A DNA stretch of 64,000 nucleotides, taken from NCBI GenBank assembly GCA_963665495.1, contig OY762289.1, positions 4,774,001-4,838,000 of the forward strand, given 5' to 3'. The stretch is from G963665495 sp963665495. GTDB taxonomy: Bacteria; Desulfobacterota; Desulfovibrionia; Desulfovibrionales; Desulfovibrionaceae. Positions 27,130 through 35,613 of this stretch are shown here, piece by piece (position 1 is the stretch's first letter; every line of letters begins with the position of its first letter). A program made the position numbers and the translations under genes. Under the pieces are notes generated by a model. That model worked only from the letters and a program-made list of their open reading frames with translations. It ran no database searches and was not told the DNA's origin.

Positions 27130-29232
27130 ATGCCAGGGCCTGCATTACCTACTATAGATTACAACAGGTTTGCCAAGCAGGGCGACATTCTGCTCGCTAC
27201 AGGCGTGGTGATCATTCTCTTCACCATGCTGGTTCCCCTGCCCACCATATTTCTGGACATGATGTTCAGCCTGAGCATCTCCTTGAGCATGGTTATCCTG
27301 ATCACCTCCATGTTCATGACCAGCCCCATGGAATTTTCCGTATTCCCTTCGCTGCTGCTGGTCACCACCATGCTCCGCCTGGCTCTGAACGTGGCCTCAA
27401 CACGTCTGATCCTGATGCACGGCGAAGAAGGCACCTCAGCCGCCGGCGATGTCATCCAGTCCTTCGGCGAATTCGTCGTGGGAGGCAACTTTCTCATCGG
27501 CGTTGTTATTTTCGTAATTCTGTTCATCCTCAACAAAGTGGTCATCGTCGCCGGTACGACGCGTATCGGTGAAGTCGCCGCCCGTTTTACCTTGGACGCC
27601 ATGCCCGGTAAGCAGATGGCCGTTGAAGCGGACCTGAACGCCGGACTGATCACAGAAGACGAAGCACGGGAAACCCGTGAGACCATCCGCCGCGAAGCGG
27701 ATTTCTACGGCGCCATGGACGGTGCGGGCAAGTTCGTTCAAGGTGACGTGAAAGCCGGCCTGTTCATCACCATGATCAACATCATCGGCGGCATTCTCAT
27801 CGGCATCATCCAAAAGGACATGACCTGGCTGGAAGCCGCCCATACCTACACGCTGCTGACCATCGGCGACGGTCTGGTCTCCACCATCCCCTCGCTGATC
27901 ATTTCCACCTCCGCGGGTATCATTGTTTCGCGTTCCGCCTCCAAAGCCAAGATGGGCGAGGAATTCATCGGCCAGTTGTCCTACAACTCCCGTTCGCTCA
28001 AACTGGTTTCGGCCGTGCTGGTCATTTTCGCCATCGTGCCCGGCATGCCCACCATTCCTTTCCTGATCTTCTCCGCGCTGCTCTATCTGGCCGCGCGCAT
28101 GGTGGAAACCCGTCCGGAAAAAGAAGAGAAGGGCAAAGAGAAAAAAGACAAGAAGGCCAAGGAACCGGGTCTGGATTCTCCGGAAGAAGTGCAATCCCTG
28201 CTGCCCCTTGACGTTCTGGAGCTGGAAGTGGGATACGGGCTCATACCGCTGGTGGACGAAAACCAGAGCGGCAACCTGCTCTCGCGTATCCGCTCCATCC
28301 GCCGCCAGTTCGCCCTGGATATGGGCGTGATCGTTCCGTCCCTGCATCTGCGCGACAATCTGCAGCTCAAACCCGGACAGTATTCCGTGCTGATCAAGGG
28401 CAACGAGGTCGCCACAGCGGAAATCCTCATCGATCACTTCCTGGCCATGGATCCGGGCGACGTGAAACACAGGATCAAAGGCATTGCGACACAGGAGCCG
28501 GCCTTCAACCTGCCCGCCCTGTGGATTCCCGCGGCGCACAAGGAGGAGGCCATGCTCGCCGGCTACACGGTGGTCGACCCGTCCACCGTCATTGCCACGC
28601 ACCTTACCGAGGTTTTCAAGCGCAACCTGCACGAATTCCTCGGCCGTCAGGAAATCCAGGCGCTGCTGGACAACCTTTCCAAAACCGCGCCCAAGGCCGT
28701 GGAAGAACTCGTACCGGGCACCATGCAACTTGGCGGCCTGCAGAAGGTTCTGCAGAATCTGGTCAAGGAAAACGTCTCTATCCGCGACCTGCTGACCATC
28801 GTGGAAACCCTGGCCGATATCGGACAGAGCATCAAGGACCCGGATCAGCTGACCGAATACGCCCGCGAGCGCCTTTCCAGGACAATTGTCAAACAATATC
28901 TGGACAGCAGCGGCGCTTTACCCATAATTACTTTGGATATGAGTGTGGAACGTACGCTGCAGGAAAGCCTGCGCCAGACCGACCACGGCGCCTATATGGC
29001 CCTAGATCCGGGTACGGCCCAGATGATTATCAAAAGAATCAACGACGCCAGCGAAAACGGTCTGGCCACGGACGGACAGCCCGTACTGCTGACCACCCCC
29101 GTGGTCCGGCCGCATCTCTCGCAGCTGTTGCGGCGCTTTCTGCCCACGCTGCCGGTGATTTCGCAGGCGGAAATTCCGGGCGACATCCGTTTGAACTCCA
29201 TGGCGACAGTGAGTATGAAGAATGCGGCTTAA
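27130..29232 (+). CDS. flhA: Flagellar export protein FlhA
   Basis: 700 residues, full length. The N-terminal half has about eight membrane segments with the conserved FHIPEP-type cytoplasmic loop (ARFTLDAMPGKQMAVEADLN). A Lys/Glu-rich linker (about 335-355) leads to the cytoplasmic substrate-docking domain. It forms the export-gate ring that receives chaperone-substrate complexes. GAAGAGG lies about 8 bases upstream. Its last 11 bases overlap the flhF start. Confidence 0.98.
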   Translation: MPGPALPTIDYNRFAKQGDILLATGVVIILFTMLVPLPTIFLDMMFSLSISLSMVILITSMFMTSPMEFSVFPSLLLVTTMLRLALNVASTRLILMHGEEGTSAAGDVIQSFGEFVVGGNFLIGVVIFVILFILNKVVIVAGTTRIGEVAARFTLDAMPGKQMAVEADLNAGLITEDEARETRETIRREADFYGAMDGAGKFVQGDVKAGLFITMINIIGGILIGIIQKDMTWLEAAHTYTLLTIGDGLVSTIPSLIISTSAGIIVSRSASKAKMGEEFIGQLSYNSRSLKLVSAVLVIFAIVPGMPTIPFLIFSALLYLAARMVETRPEKEEKGKEKKDKKAKEPGLDSPEEVQSLLPLDVLELEVGYGLIPLVDENQSGNLLSRIRSIRRQFALDMGVIVPSLHLRDNLQLKPGQYSVLIKGNEVATAEILIDHFLAMDPGDVKHRIKGIATQEPAFNLPALWIPAAHKEEAMLAGYTVVDPSTVIATHLTEVFKRNLHEFLGRQEIQALLDNLSKTAPKAVEELVPGTMQLGGLQKVLQNLVKENVSIRDLLTIVETLADIGQSIKDPDQLTEYARERLSRTIVKQYLDSSGALPIITLDMSVERTLQESLRQTDHGAYMALDPGTAQMIIKRINDASENGLATDGQPVLLTTPVVRPHLSQLLRRFLPTLPVISQAEIPGDIRLNSMATVSMKNAA

Positions 29233-30334
29233 AACCTTTCGAGGATCAGATACCACGTCCGTACTGGACCGCATCAAGGCCGAACTCGGCCCTGATGCCG
29301 TCATTCTCGGCACGCGCCATTGCGATGACAACGGACAAAACATCTGCGAAATTACCGCCGCTCTGGAAGACAATCCCGACCAGCAGTCCTCCGAATACCG
29401 CGCCGGCAACAACGGCCCCCACGGGCAGAAAACAACTGACGCCAGCGGCCGTCCGACCACGCCTCAGGATCCGCCGCCGGGTTGGGACCAGTGGCATCAG
29501 GAGTGGAGCCAGATCAAAGAACATCTGGTCACGCTGCTGCGTCCGCAGCTCGACCTGCACCTGCTCACCCCCATTCAGCGGCAGGCTCTGGAATATCTCG
29601 AACGCGAAAGCGTCGCCGCTCAGGTGATCCTGGATATTTACACGGAACTCAAGAATCACCCGGGCACTTCCATACTCGGCCCCCTGGAACGCATGGTCGA
29701 TGTCCGTCCCTGGTGCAGAGAAAACTGGCCGGAACGCTTTCATGCCGTGGCCGGTCCGCACGGCGTAGGCAAGACGTCCGCGCTGCTGCGCATGGCCCTT
29801 GCCGTCAAACACGAAAAACCCTCCGCCCGCATCTGCCTGGTCAACACGGACCAACGCCGGCTGCAGAGCAAGCTGATTCTCCAGCATTACGCGGAGCTTT
29901 CGGAGTTCGACTTTGCCGAAATCCAGAGTCCCCTGGAATTCGCGCATCTGGTTTCCGAGTCGGACGAATACGACAAAGTTTTTCTGGATCTTCCCGGACT
30001 GGAACGGCGGCAGACCCTGGAGCGCCTGATGGGCAAACTCGGTCTGGACGCCGCACGGGACCTGGTTCTGCATATCGCGTTGTCGCCCCATTTTGCGCCC
30101 GGCCAGCTCAAGGATTTTGAACGGCAGTATTATTCGCCGCTGGCCAAAAGCCTGATCTGGACGAAACTCGATGAGGCCTGTAGTTTCGGAGCCATTGTAA
30201 ATACGGCGGTGGCCACCTCCCTGCCGATTTCCGCCCTGTCCTACGGGACAGGACTGGCCGAAACCATGGCGGCGGCCAAGCATGTGCCGCTCTGGAGGCT
30301 GGTATTCAAGCACAAACTGCCGAACGAACAATGA
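29222..30334 (+). CDS. flhF: Flagellar placement GTPase FlhF
   Basis: 370 residues. The N-terminal B-domain (MRLKTFRGSDTTSVLDRIKA) is followed by an SRP-type NG GTPase. The G1 motif is VAGPHGVGKTSALLRMAL and the DxxG-like step is DLPGLERRQTL. FlhF sets the polar position and number of flagella with FlhG. It overlaps flhA by 11 bases and flhG by 4, indicating tight translational coupling. Pro/Gly-rich residues at about 55-90 form the linker before the G domain. Confidence 0.95.
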   Translation: MRLKTFRGSDTTSVLDRIKAELGPDAVILGTRHCDDNGQNICEITAALEDNPDQQSSEYRAGNNGPHGQKTTDASGRPTTPQDPPPGWDQWHQEWSQIKEHLVTLLRPQLDLHLLTPIQRQALEYLERESVAAQVILDIYTELKNHPGTSILGPLERMVDVRPWCRENWPERFHAVAGPHGVGKTSALLRMALAVKHEKPSARICLVNTDQRRLQSKLILQHYAELSEFDFAEIQSPLEFAHLVSESDEYDKVFLDLPGLERRQTLERLMGKLGLDAARDLVLHIALSPHFAPGQLKDFERQYYSPLAKSLIWTKLDEACSFGAIVNTAVATSLPISALSYGTGLAETMAAAKHVPLWRLVFKHKLPNEQ

Positions 30335-31173
30335 AAATGAATTGGAGCCCAAGCACCATGAATTCCGCTTATCCCCTGGTGTTGTCCATCACATCGGGCA
30401 AAGGTGGCGTCGGTAAGACCAACGTCTCCGTGAACCTGGCCTATGAATTGGAAAAGCTGGGAAAACGCGTTGTTCTGCTCGACGCGGACCTGGGCCTGGC
30501 CAACGTCGACGTCATCCTCGGGCTCGCCCCGCAACTGAATCTGTTCCACCTTTTTCATGAGGGGGTTTCCGTACAGGATGTTCTTTACGATACGCCCTAC
30601 GGCTTCAAAATTTTGCCCGCGTCATCAGGCGTCAGCGAAATGCTTTCCCTGAACACCGGGCAAAAACTGGACCTTTTGGAAGCCATGGACTATCTTGAGG
30701 ACAAGGTTGATTATCTAATCGTAGACACGGGCGCCGGAATAAATGATAATGTGCTCTATTTCAACCTTGCCGTACAGGAACGCATTGTTGTAATGACGCC
30801 TGAACCCACGTCATTGACAGATGCGTACGCATTGATCAAAGTGCTTAAGCTCAACCACGGCATTGAGCATTTTAAGGTCATCGTCAATTTGACGTCGGAC
30901 CGCAAAACGGCCAAAGCCGTTTTTTCGCGCTTATACCAGGCGTGTGAACATTTTTTGGACGGTGTGTCTCTTGACCTTGTCGGATTTATCCCGCAAGACC
31001 CAATAGTACGCAAAGCCGTCGTGGACCAGGTGCCGTTTTGCCATGCAGCACATGACGCAGCACCGAGCAAGGCCGTACGCAACATTGCAGAAACTATCAA
31101 AACATGGCGCGTGTCGGATAATCTAGATGGTAATATCAAGTTCTTCTGGAAAAAACTCCTCTTCCAACACTGA
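30331..31173 (+). CDS. flhG: Flagellar number ATPase FlhG (MinD/FleN-like)
   Basis: 280 residues, a MinD/ParA-type ATPase with a deviant Walker A motif SGKGGVGKTNVSVNLA and Walker B VDYLIVDTGAG. FlhG limits flagellar number and regulates FlhF. The ATG overlaps the flhF stop (ATGA). An internal Met at residue 10 is an alternative start. The C-terminal amphipathic end (IKFFWKKLLFQH) could be the membrane-targeting helix seen in MinD-like proteins. The end of the gene overlaps the start of fliA by 47 bases. Confidence 0.95.
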   Translation: MKMNWSPSTMNSAYPLVLSITSGKGGVGKTNVSVNLAYELEKLGKRVVLLDADLGLANVDVILGLAPQLNLFHLFHEGVSVQDVLYDTPYGFKILPASSGVSEMLSLNTGQKLDLLEAMDYLEDKVDYLIVDTGAGINDNVLYFNLAVQERIVVMTPEPTSLTDAYALIKVLKLNHGIEHFKVIVNLTSDRKTAKAVFSRLYQACEHFLDGVSLDLVGFIPQDPIVRKAVVDQVPFCHAAHDAAPSKAVRNIAETIKTWRVSDNLDGNIKFFWKKLLFQH

Positions 31174-31918
31174 TCATCCGTGGTTGATGCTGGACTCGGG
31201 CGAAAAAGCCTGGGACGAGTTTAGTACGGGCGAACGCAGAGACATCGTCAAGCATTACGCACCGAAGATCAAATATCTTGCGTTACGGCTCAAAGCCAAG
31301 CTGCCTAAAAACGTCGAACTCAACGACCTGATCAGTTCGGGCACCCTCGGGCTGATGGAAGCCTTCAAAAAGTTCAATCCCGAGCTGAACATCAAGTTCG
31401 AGACCTACGCTGAAAACCGCATCAAAGGCGCCATGCTGGATGAACTGCGGCGCATGGATTGGTTTTCCAGAGGACTGCGCCACCGCGTACGTACGCTGGA
31501 AGAAGCCATCCGGCGGATAGAAAACCAGCACGGCCGGTCGGCCACGGAAGAAGAGCTGCAGGCCGAAACCGGTCTGAGCGAACGCGAGGTACGCGTCGGC
31601 CTGGAAGCCCTGCAAAACCAGATGTGCATCAATATAGACGCCATTCAGGACACCTTTTCTCCCGAACATCAGTCCCACTTCGACAACGAACCTTTTCAGA
31701 CAGCCGCTCTGCAGGAAATTATCGACAAGGTCGCTGGCCTCATCGACGACCTGACGCCCAGGGAAAAAATGGTCATGTCCCTCTATTACGGCGACGAACT
31801 GAACATGAAAGAAGTGGCGGAAGTCATGGGAATCACCGAAGGCCGGGTCTCCCAGCTGCATGCGCAAGCCATGAAACGGTTGCGCATAAATTTCAACACT
31901 CAATACGGCACGCTGTAA
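31127..31918 (+). CDS. fliA: Flagellar sigma factor 28
   Basis: 263 residues with sigma-70 family regions 2 (LNDLISSGTLGLMEAFKKF, MDWFSRGLRHRVR), 3 and 4 (TPREKMVMSLYYGDELNMKE, with helix-turn-helix ITEGRVSQLHAQA). It directs RNA polymerase to late flagellar and chemotaxis promoters. The start at 31127 lies 47 bases inside flhG. A second ATG at 31187 (MLDSGEKAW) is an alternative, but the DHPWL segment before it resembles other deltaproteobacterial FliA proteins, so I keep the upstream start. Confidence 0.96.
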   Translation: MVISSSSGKNSSSNTDHPWLMLDSGEKAWDEFSTGERRDIVKHYAPKIKYLALRLKAKLPKNVELNDLISSGTLGLMEAFKKFNPELNIKFETYAENRIKGAMLDELRRMDWFSRGLRHRVRTLEEAIRRIENQHGRSATEEELQAETGLSEREVRVGLEALQNQMCINIDAIQDTFSPEHQSHFDNEPFQTAALQEIIDKVAGLIDDLTPREKMVMSLYYGDELNMKEVAEVMGITEGRVSQLHAQAMKRLRINFNTQYGTL

Positions 31919-31954
31919 GAAAAAGCGCGCATAACAAAACACAACATCTGGCGC

Positions 31955-31970
31955 TGCGCCTCCGCCGGAG
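31955..31970. repeat. Short palindrome related to the variable-stem element end
   Basis: The core GCCTCCGCCGGAGGC is an almost perfect palindrome between fliA and the FliL-like gene. It contains the CCGCCGGAGGC end found in the dispersed hairpin family, but no variable stem. It may be a solo remnant or chance. Confidence 0.45.
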
Positions 31971-32012
31971 GCACAGATAACCCCATTTATGTTCTAACAA
32001 CCGGTTGACGCC

Positions 32013-32723
32013 ATGCTGCTGTTCCTTGTTCCGGACGACGATTCACTGGACGAGCCGTTACGCGAAAAAGCCCTTCTGGACGCTGAGGAGCTCAAGGTTC
32101 CTGATGCGACTCCAGACAAGGACAAGGTCGAACTCGACCTCGACGACGCGCCGTTTCTGGAAGAGGAGGAAGAGGAAGAAGAGGAGGAAACTCCCGAACC
32201 GGTAGCCCAGCCCGAAGAGCCGGAAGAAAAGCCCAAGGCCGGCGTCGCCGCCCTGCTCAAAGACAAACGCGTTCTGGCAGGCCTCGGCGGAGGCGTCCTG
32301 CTTATAGCCATTCTCCTGGTGGTCCTGCTCTGGCCCGCGGCCGAACCCCCGCCACCGCCGCCGCCCCCCCCCATGCCCGAACCCGAACAGCCGGCGCAGA
32401 CCGTGGAACCGGAAAAACCCGAATTCATCGTCAAAATGGAGCCGTTCTGGATCGAGTACCAGACCGACGACGGCAAGATACGCCTGCTCAAGTGCGGCCT
32501 GGCCACCGCCACGGATAATGAAAAACTCTCCTGGGAAATTCAGACTAAAACCCTTGTTCTCAGAGATGCTATTTATTACTATTTACGCAATAAAGACCTT
32601 GTCTTTTTGTCCGATAAGAAGAACGAGGAGATTTTAAAGAAAGAACTGCTCTCGGTCATGAATCAGTACCTGAGCACGGACCGTTTGACCACGTTACTGA
32701 TACAGGAGTATCTCGTGAGGTAA
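32013..32723 (+). CDS. FliL-family flagellar basal-body protein
   Basis: 236 residues. Acidic cytoplasmic N-terminus with a run of nine Glu (about residues 50-59), one membrane segment (about 90-110, GVLLIAILLVVLLW), a run of nine Pro, then a periplasmic FliL-like domain (ALRDAIYYYLRNKDLVFL-type helix and a C-terminal LTTLLIQEYLVR). FliL surrounds the stator at the motor and raises torque. Placement after fliA in the flagellar operon supports the call. The Glu and Pro runs are longer than in most FliL proteins. The ribosome-binding site is weak. Confidence 0.82.
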   Translation: MLLFLVPDDDSLDEPLREKALLDAEELKVPDATPDKDKVELDLDDAPFLEEEEEEEEEETPEPVAQPEEPEEKPKAGVAALLKDKRVLAGLGGGVLLIAILLVVLLWPAAEPPPPPPPPPMPEPEQPAQTVEPEKPEFIVKMEPFWIEYQTDDGKIRLLKCGLATATDNEKLSWEIQTKTLVLRDAIYYYLRNKDLVFLSDKKNEEILKKELLSVMNQYLSTDRLTTLLIQEYLVR

Positions 32724-32729
32724 CACGTC

Positions 32730-33047
32730 ATGTCCATCAACCTGCTTTTTACCCAGATTCCTTTGGTTGGGGAAATTTCCGGCGCCATGCAGGCTGCGCC
32801 TGATGTGCAGCAGAGCATTATGAACCAGGCTGCCAACGATGTCTCCGGACAACAGCGGGAACAGGTGCAGAAAAACGAAAAGCAGGACGGCGCCAACGCT
32901 GTTGACGCGCGCGGCAGTGGCGGCGGCGCCCAGGCCAGAAACAAAAAGGACGGCAAGCGCCGCAGGAAGCAGCCGGCCGAGGAAGAAACCGAACAAGCCC
33001 TGGCCAAAACCCCCTTTATGGGCAATCTTATCAACAGGCGCATCTGA
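32730..33047 (+). CDS. Small hypothetical protein in flagellar operon
   Basis: 105 residues, 6 bases after the FliL-like gene, with GAGGT about 10 bases upstream. A short hydrophobic N-terminus (MSINLLFTQIPLVGEIS) is followed by a Gln/Asn-rich helix and a very basic Gly/Lys/Arg stretch (about 60-80), then KTPFMGNLINRRI. No domain recognised. Low complexity and strong charge suggest a disordered, possibly export-related or RNA/DNA-contacting protein. The flagellar link is by position only. Confidence 0.7.
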   Translation: MSINLLFTQIPLVGEISGAMQAAPDVQQSIMNQAANDVSGQQREQVQKNEKQDGANAVDARGSGGGAQARNKKDGKRRRKQPAEEETEQALAKTPFMGNLINRRI

Positions 33048-33073
33048 ATGCGCCCGGAGGTGGACACCTTTCC

Positions 33074-33502
33074 ATGTCCTTCTGGATGCTCATCGGTCTG
33101 AGTGTGACCGAAATCTTTCTGCTCTTTCTCCTGATCGTCTTCTTCTTCCGGCTCAAGCGTTCCGAATCCCTGCTGCAGCTGATGCAGGACAAACAGGAGG
33201 ATCTGCTGGCCCGTCTCCATTTTAACGCCGAACTCGAACAGGAGGTCGTCACCTCCTTTGAAACGCGCCAGAACCAGTTGCAAAACCTGGACGACGCCCT
33301 TGCGCGCCGCGTGGAGGAACTCAAGGCGCTGCTGGCCGAAGCTGAAAACATCGCCGGCAAAGTGGACCTCAAACCCCAGAATCCGCGCCAGAAAATCCTC
33401 AACGGCTACAAAAAGGGCCTCTCCATACAAGCGCTTTCACGCTCCACAGGCATGACCACCGACGAAGTGGAACTGATTATCATGGAAGCCAAACGGCGGT
33501 GA
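33074..33502 (+). CDS. Single-TM coiled-coil protein, DUF2802-like
   Basis: 142 residues. One membrane helix (about 5-25, LIGLSVTEIFLLFLLIVFFF), a coiled coil (about 30-95, rich in Glu/Leu/Gln) and a C-terminal helix-turn-helix-like unit (LSIQALSRSTGMTTDEVELI). The combination matches DUF2802-type proteins found near flagellar and chemotaxis genes. It follows the previous gene by 26 bases in the flagellar operon. Role unknown; the C-terminal unit could contact DNA or another protein. Confidence 0.75.
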   Translation: MSFWMLIGLSVTEIFLLFLLIVFFFRLKRSESLLQLMQDKQEDLLARLHFNAELEQEVVTSFETRQNQLQNLDDALARRVEELKALLAEAENIAGKVDLKPQNPRQKILNGYKKGLSIQALSRSTGMTTDEVELIIMEAKRR

Positions 33503-33507
33503 AGAAT

Positions 33508-33566
33508 GCCTCCGGCGGCCAAAATCCTTTTTTGAATAAAAGGCTTTTGGATTCCCAAAAAACTTT
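33508..33566 (-). repeat. Variable-stem hairpin element, copy 2
   Basis: On the minus strand it reads AAAGTTTTTTGGGAA..., a stem CCAAAAGCCTTTT, a short loop, then AAAAGGATTTTGG and CCGCCGGAGGC. The arms (33519-33531 and 33538-33550) pair over 13 bases with one mismatch. It starts 5 bases after the stop of the DUF2802-like gene. Confidence 0.75.
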
Positions 33567-33698
33567 GGCTGGCGAGTATAACAGCATGCGTTGCGCACAT
33601 GTCGTGTCCCCCCTATGCGCGTCCAGGGCCTTTGCCCCGGCGGAAGTGCGGGGCATGCAGTCCCGCGACGTTGCCATTGCCCGCTACGGAGTTTTGTG

Positions 33699-34541
33699 AT
33701 GCGTATCGACGGGTATGGATCGGGATTCGGCGGCTACGGCGGCGGCGGCGAGGAGCGGGGACGGCTCTTCCGCAAGCGCCACCGCGTGGGCGATCGCCTG
33801 CGCGGCGTCATGCTGCGCTGGGAAGCTGAAGGGCTGGCCTGGGTCAATGTGGAAGGGCAGGAGTTGCTGGCGGAGATAGCCACCAGGCCCGACCCCGGAC
33901 AATATCTCTATTTTCTGGTCCGCAGCCTGGTGCCGGAAATCATCCTCCAGGAAATTCTACCGGCTTCCGTGGGCGCGCAGGCCGCGTTTCCGGATTTAGC
34001 CCGGGCATTCTGGGGAGCGCGTACGCGTTTTGAGTCCGCCCTGCGTAAGCGCAGCCTGCGCTGGAGCGGTAAAAACGCTGCCGCACGCAAGCAAAAATTT
34101 TTCGCCCTGCTGGCCCAGGATCCCGAACTGGCTCTGGAGTTCGCGGACCTGCTCGGCCCGCTCTCCTGGCTGAATCTCGGACTGCAGGCCCGGGGCGCGG
34201 GACGTCTGTACTATCTCCCCTGGCTGATGCCCGAGCCCATGGCCTGCGAGCTGCTCGCCGGCGGCCGCAAGCTGACATCCGGCTCCGTGGCCGAACTGGC
34301 TCTGGGATTCGACCATCCCGAAATGGGGCACTGCGAACTACAGCTGCTGCTGCAGGGCAAGCGAGCCGGCGCCCGGCTTTTTGCCGAACATCCGGACAAA
34401 TGCCACCCCCGTATTCCCGATACGCCCGGACTCGAATGGCACGGCGCCACACAACTGCCGCACGGTCGTACGAACGTGCTCTCCGCCCTGCTCAACGCGG
34501 ACAACAGCCGCCCCTCCGGCGGTTTTACCGCGCGCGTCTGA
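33699..34541 (+). CDS. Hypothetical protein at end of flagellar cluster
   Basis: 280 residues from ATG 33699, with GGAG 7 bases before it; the frame is open further upstream but lacks a ribosome-binding site. A Gly-rich start (GYGSGFGGYGGGGEE) is followed by an Arg-rich segment and a beta-type stretch (GDRLRGVMLRWEAEGLAWVNV) that resembles the compact OB/PilZ-like region found in flagellar hook-length-associated proteins, but I cannot assign a family. No membrane segment. It is the last gene before a terminator-like repeat, so it probably belongs to the flagellar transcription unit. Confidence 0.65.
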   Translation: MRIDGYGSGFGGYGGGGEERGRLFRKRHRVGDRLRGVMLRWEAEGLAWVNVEGQELLAEIATRPDPGQYLYFLVRSLVPEIILQEILPASVGAQAAFPDLARAFWGARTRFESALRKRSLRWSGKNAAARKQKFFALLAQDPELALEFADLLGPLSWLNLGLQARGAGRLYYLPWLMPEPMACELLAGGRKLTSGSVAELALGFDHPEMGHCELQLLLQGKRAGARLFAEHPDKCHPRIPDTPGLEWHGATQLPHGRTNVLSALLNADNSRPSGGFTARV

Positions 34542-34559
34542 AAAAACTCCCATAAAAAT

Positions 34560-34627
34560 GCCTCCGACGGCTTAAGCACCTTTTTTAGAAAAAGATTCTT
34601 AAGCCCGGCGGAGACTTTCTTTTTTTA
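34560..34627 (-). repeat. Variable-stem hairpin element, copy 3, also a terminator
   Basis: GGCTTAAG (34569-34576) pairs with CTTAAGCC (34598-34605), extended outward by CCTCCGAC against CGGCGGAGAC. A T-run (34616-34626) follows on the plus strand, so it can end the flagellar operon. It sits between converging genes. On the minus strand it carries the family's GTCGGAGGC end. Confidence 0.75.
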
Positions 34628-35374
34628 ATCAACCCGAAGCGTGGCTTTTCTTGAAAAGCGCAGAATCATGGGCGTTCCTTTGGCGTGGCGGATGGCCTGC
34701 AAAGTGGGTTCGCGCTCCATGGGCACGGTGCCGGCCAGAAGCCGTACGGGCAGTCCGGCAAAGGCTTCCGGCACCATGGGCGTGCTGGGACCGACCATGG
34801 CCACGGGCACGTCCGCTGCGATCAGCTGAATCAATTCGTCGAACGTATTGTTGATGATGCTGGTGGAAGTGAGGATCACGGCATCCGGCCAGGTTCTGAG
34901 CTTTTCCTGAAAGCCTTCCTGATCGCCCATGTTTTTGCCTCGGTCCACCATCTCCAGGATGCCCTTGCGCTGCTCGATGAGCTTGATGATGGGCGCGAAG
35001 CAGCCCACCATGGCGACTTTGCAGCCCTCTTTGATGCCGAGCGCGTCCAGCAACAGGTCATTGTTCCTGTCTTCCGGGATCGCTTTGGCAAAGGCGTGAT
35101 TCAACGCGTTGGCCAGGGCCAGGCCAATGGTCCGGTGCAGATCATCACCGGCCTTGAGCTGCTCCAGCGCCTCCAGCGCGGGCATGCCCTCGTATTCTTC
35201 CGCGGGTTTCAAAACCTGGCAGCTGGAGGAAACCCCTTTTGGGGTAAAGGCTACGCCTATGCCGCCGTTGTCCGTGCACACACAGGAATATCCGAGGCCG
35301 ATGGAAAGGATATCCAATGTTACGCCTTGGGCTTTCTCCTGCAATGCGTTATACAGTCTAGAATAAATATCCAT
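34625..35374 (-). CDS. DUF4213/DUF364 Rossmann-like protein
   Basis: 249 residues with an N-terminal DUF4213-like region (about 1-85, LSIGLGYSCVCTDNGGIGVAF) and a C-terminal Rossmann-like DUF364 domain (from about 110, VAMVGCFAPIIKLI, AVILTSTSIINNTFDELI, VAMVGPSTPMVPEAF). The family is thought to bind or chelate metals and is often near cobalt, molybdenum or nickel genes; no such genes are adjacent here. It has a very strong AAAGGAGGT ribosome-binding site. Transcribed alone on the minus strand. Confidence 0.85.
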   Translation of the reverse strand: MDIYSRLYNALQEKAQGVTLDILSIGLGYSCVCTDNGGIGVAFTPKGVSSSCQVLKPAEEYEGMPALEALEQLKAGDDLHRTIGLALANALNHAFAKAIPEDRNNDLLLDALGIKEGCKVAMVGCFAPIIKLIEQRKGILEMVDRGKNMGDQEGFQEKLRTWPDAVILTSTSIINNTFDELIQLIAADVPVAMVGPSTPMVPEAFAGLPVRLLAGTVPMEREPTLQAIRHAKGTPMILRFSRKATLRVD

Positions 35375-35613
35375 CTAACTACCTCCTTTCACAATGCGCG
35401 TACCTTATTAGTTTGTTACGGACAAGAGGAAAATCGTGTTTAACATGCTACCATTACGGTATAATTCTAAAATATAGGTAGATATTGCGCACAATCAGGC
35501 TCCTTTGGCGCACAGTTGCACTTTTTTTCCTTTTCTTTCCCGCGCGCTGGCAGTGGACCCAAAAACATGCTAGAAAATAGTATCCGTCTTTTTTACCAAA
35601 GCAGGTCGTACCC

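Noticed and set aside
33499..33699. A 66-residue frame between the DUF2802-like gene and the next gene, ending in an overlapping TGATG.
   Set aside because: Most of it lies in a repeat element, and it has no ribosome-binding site at either of its ATGs.
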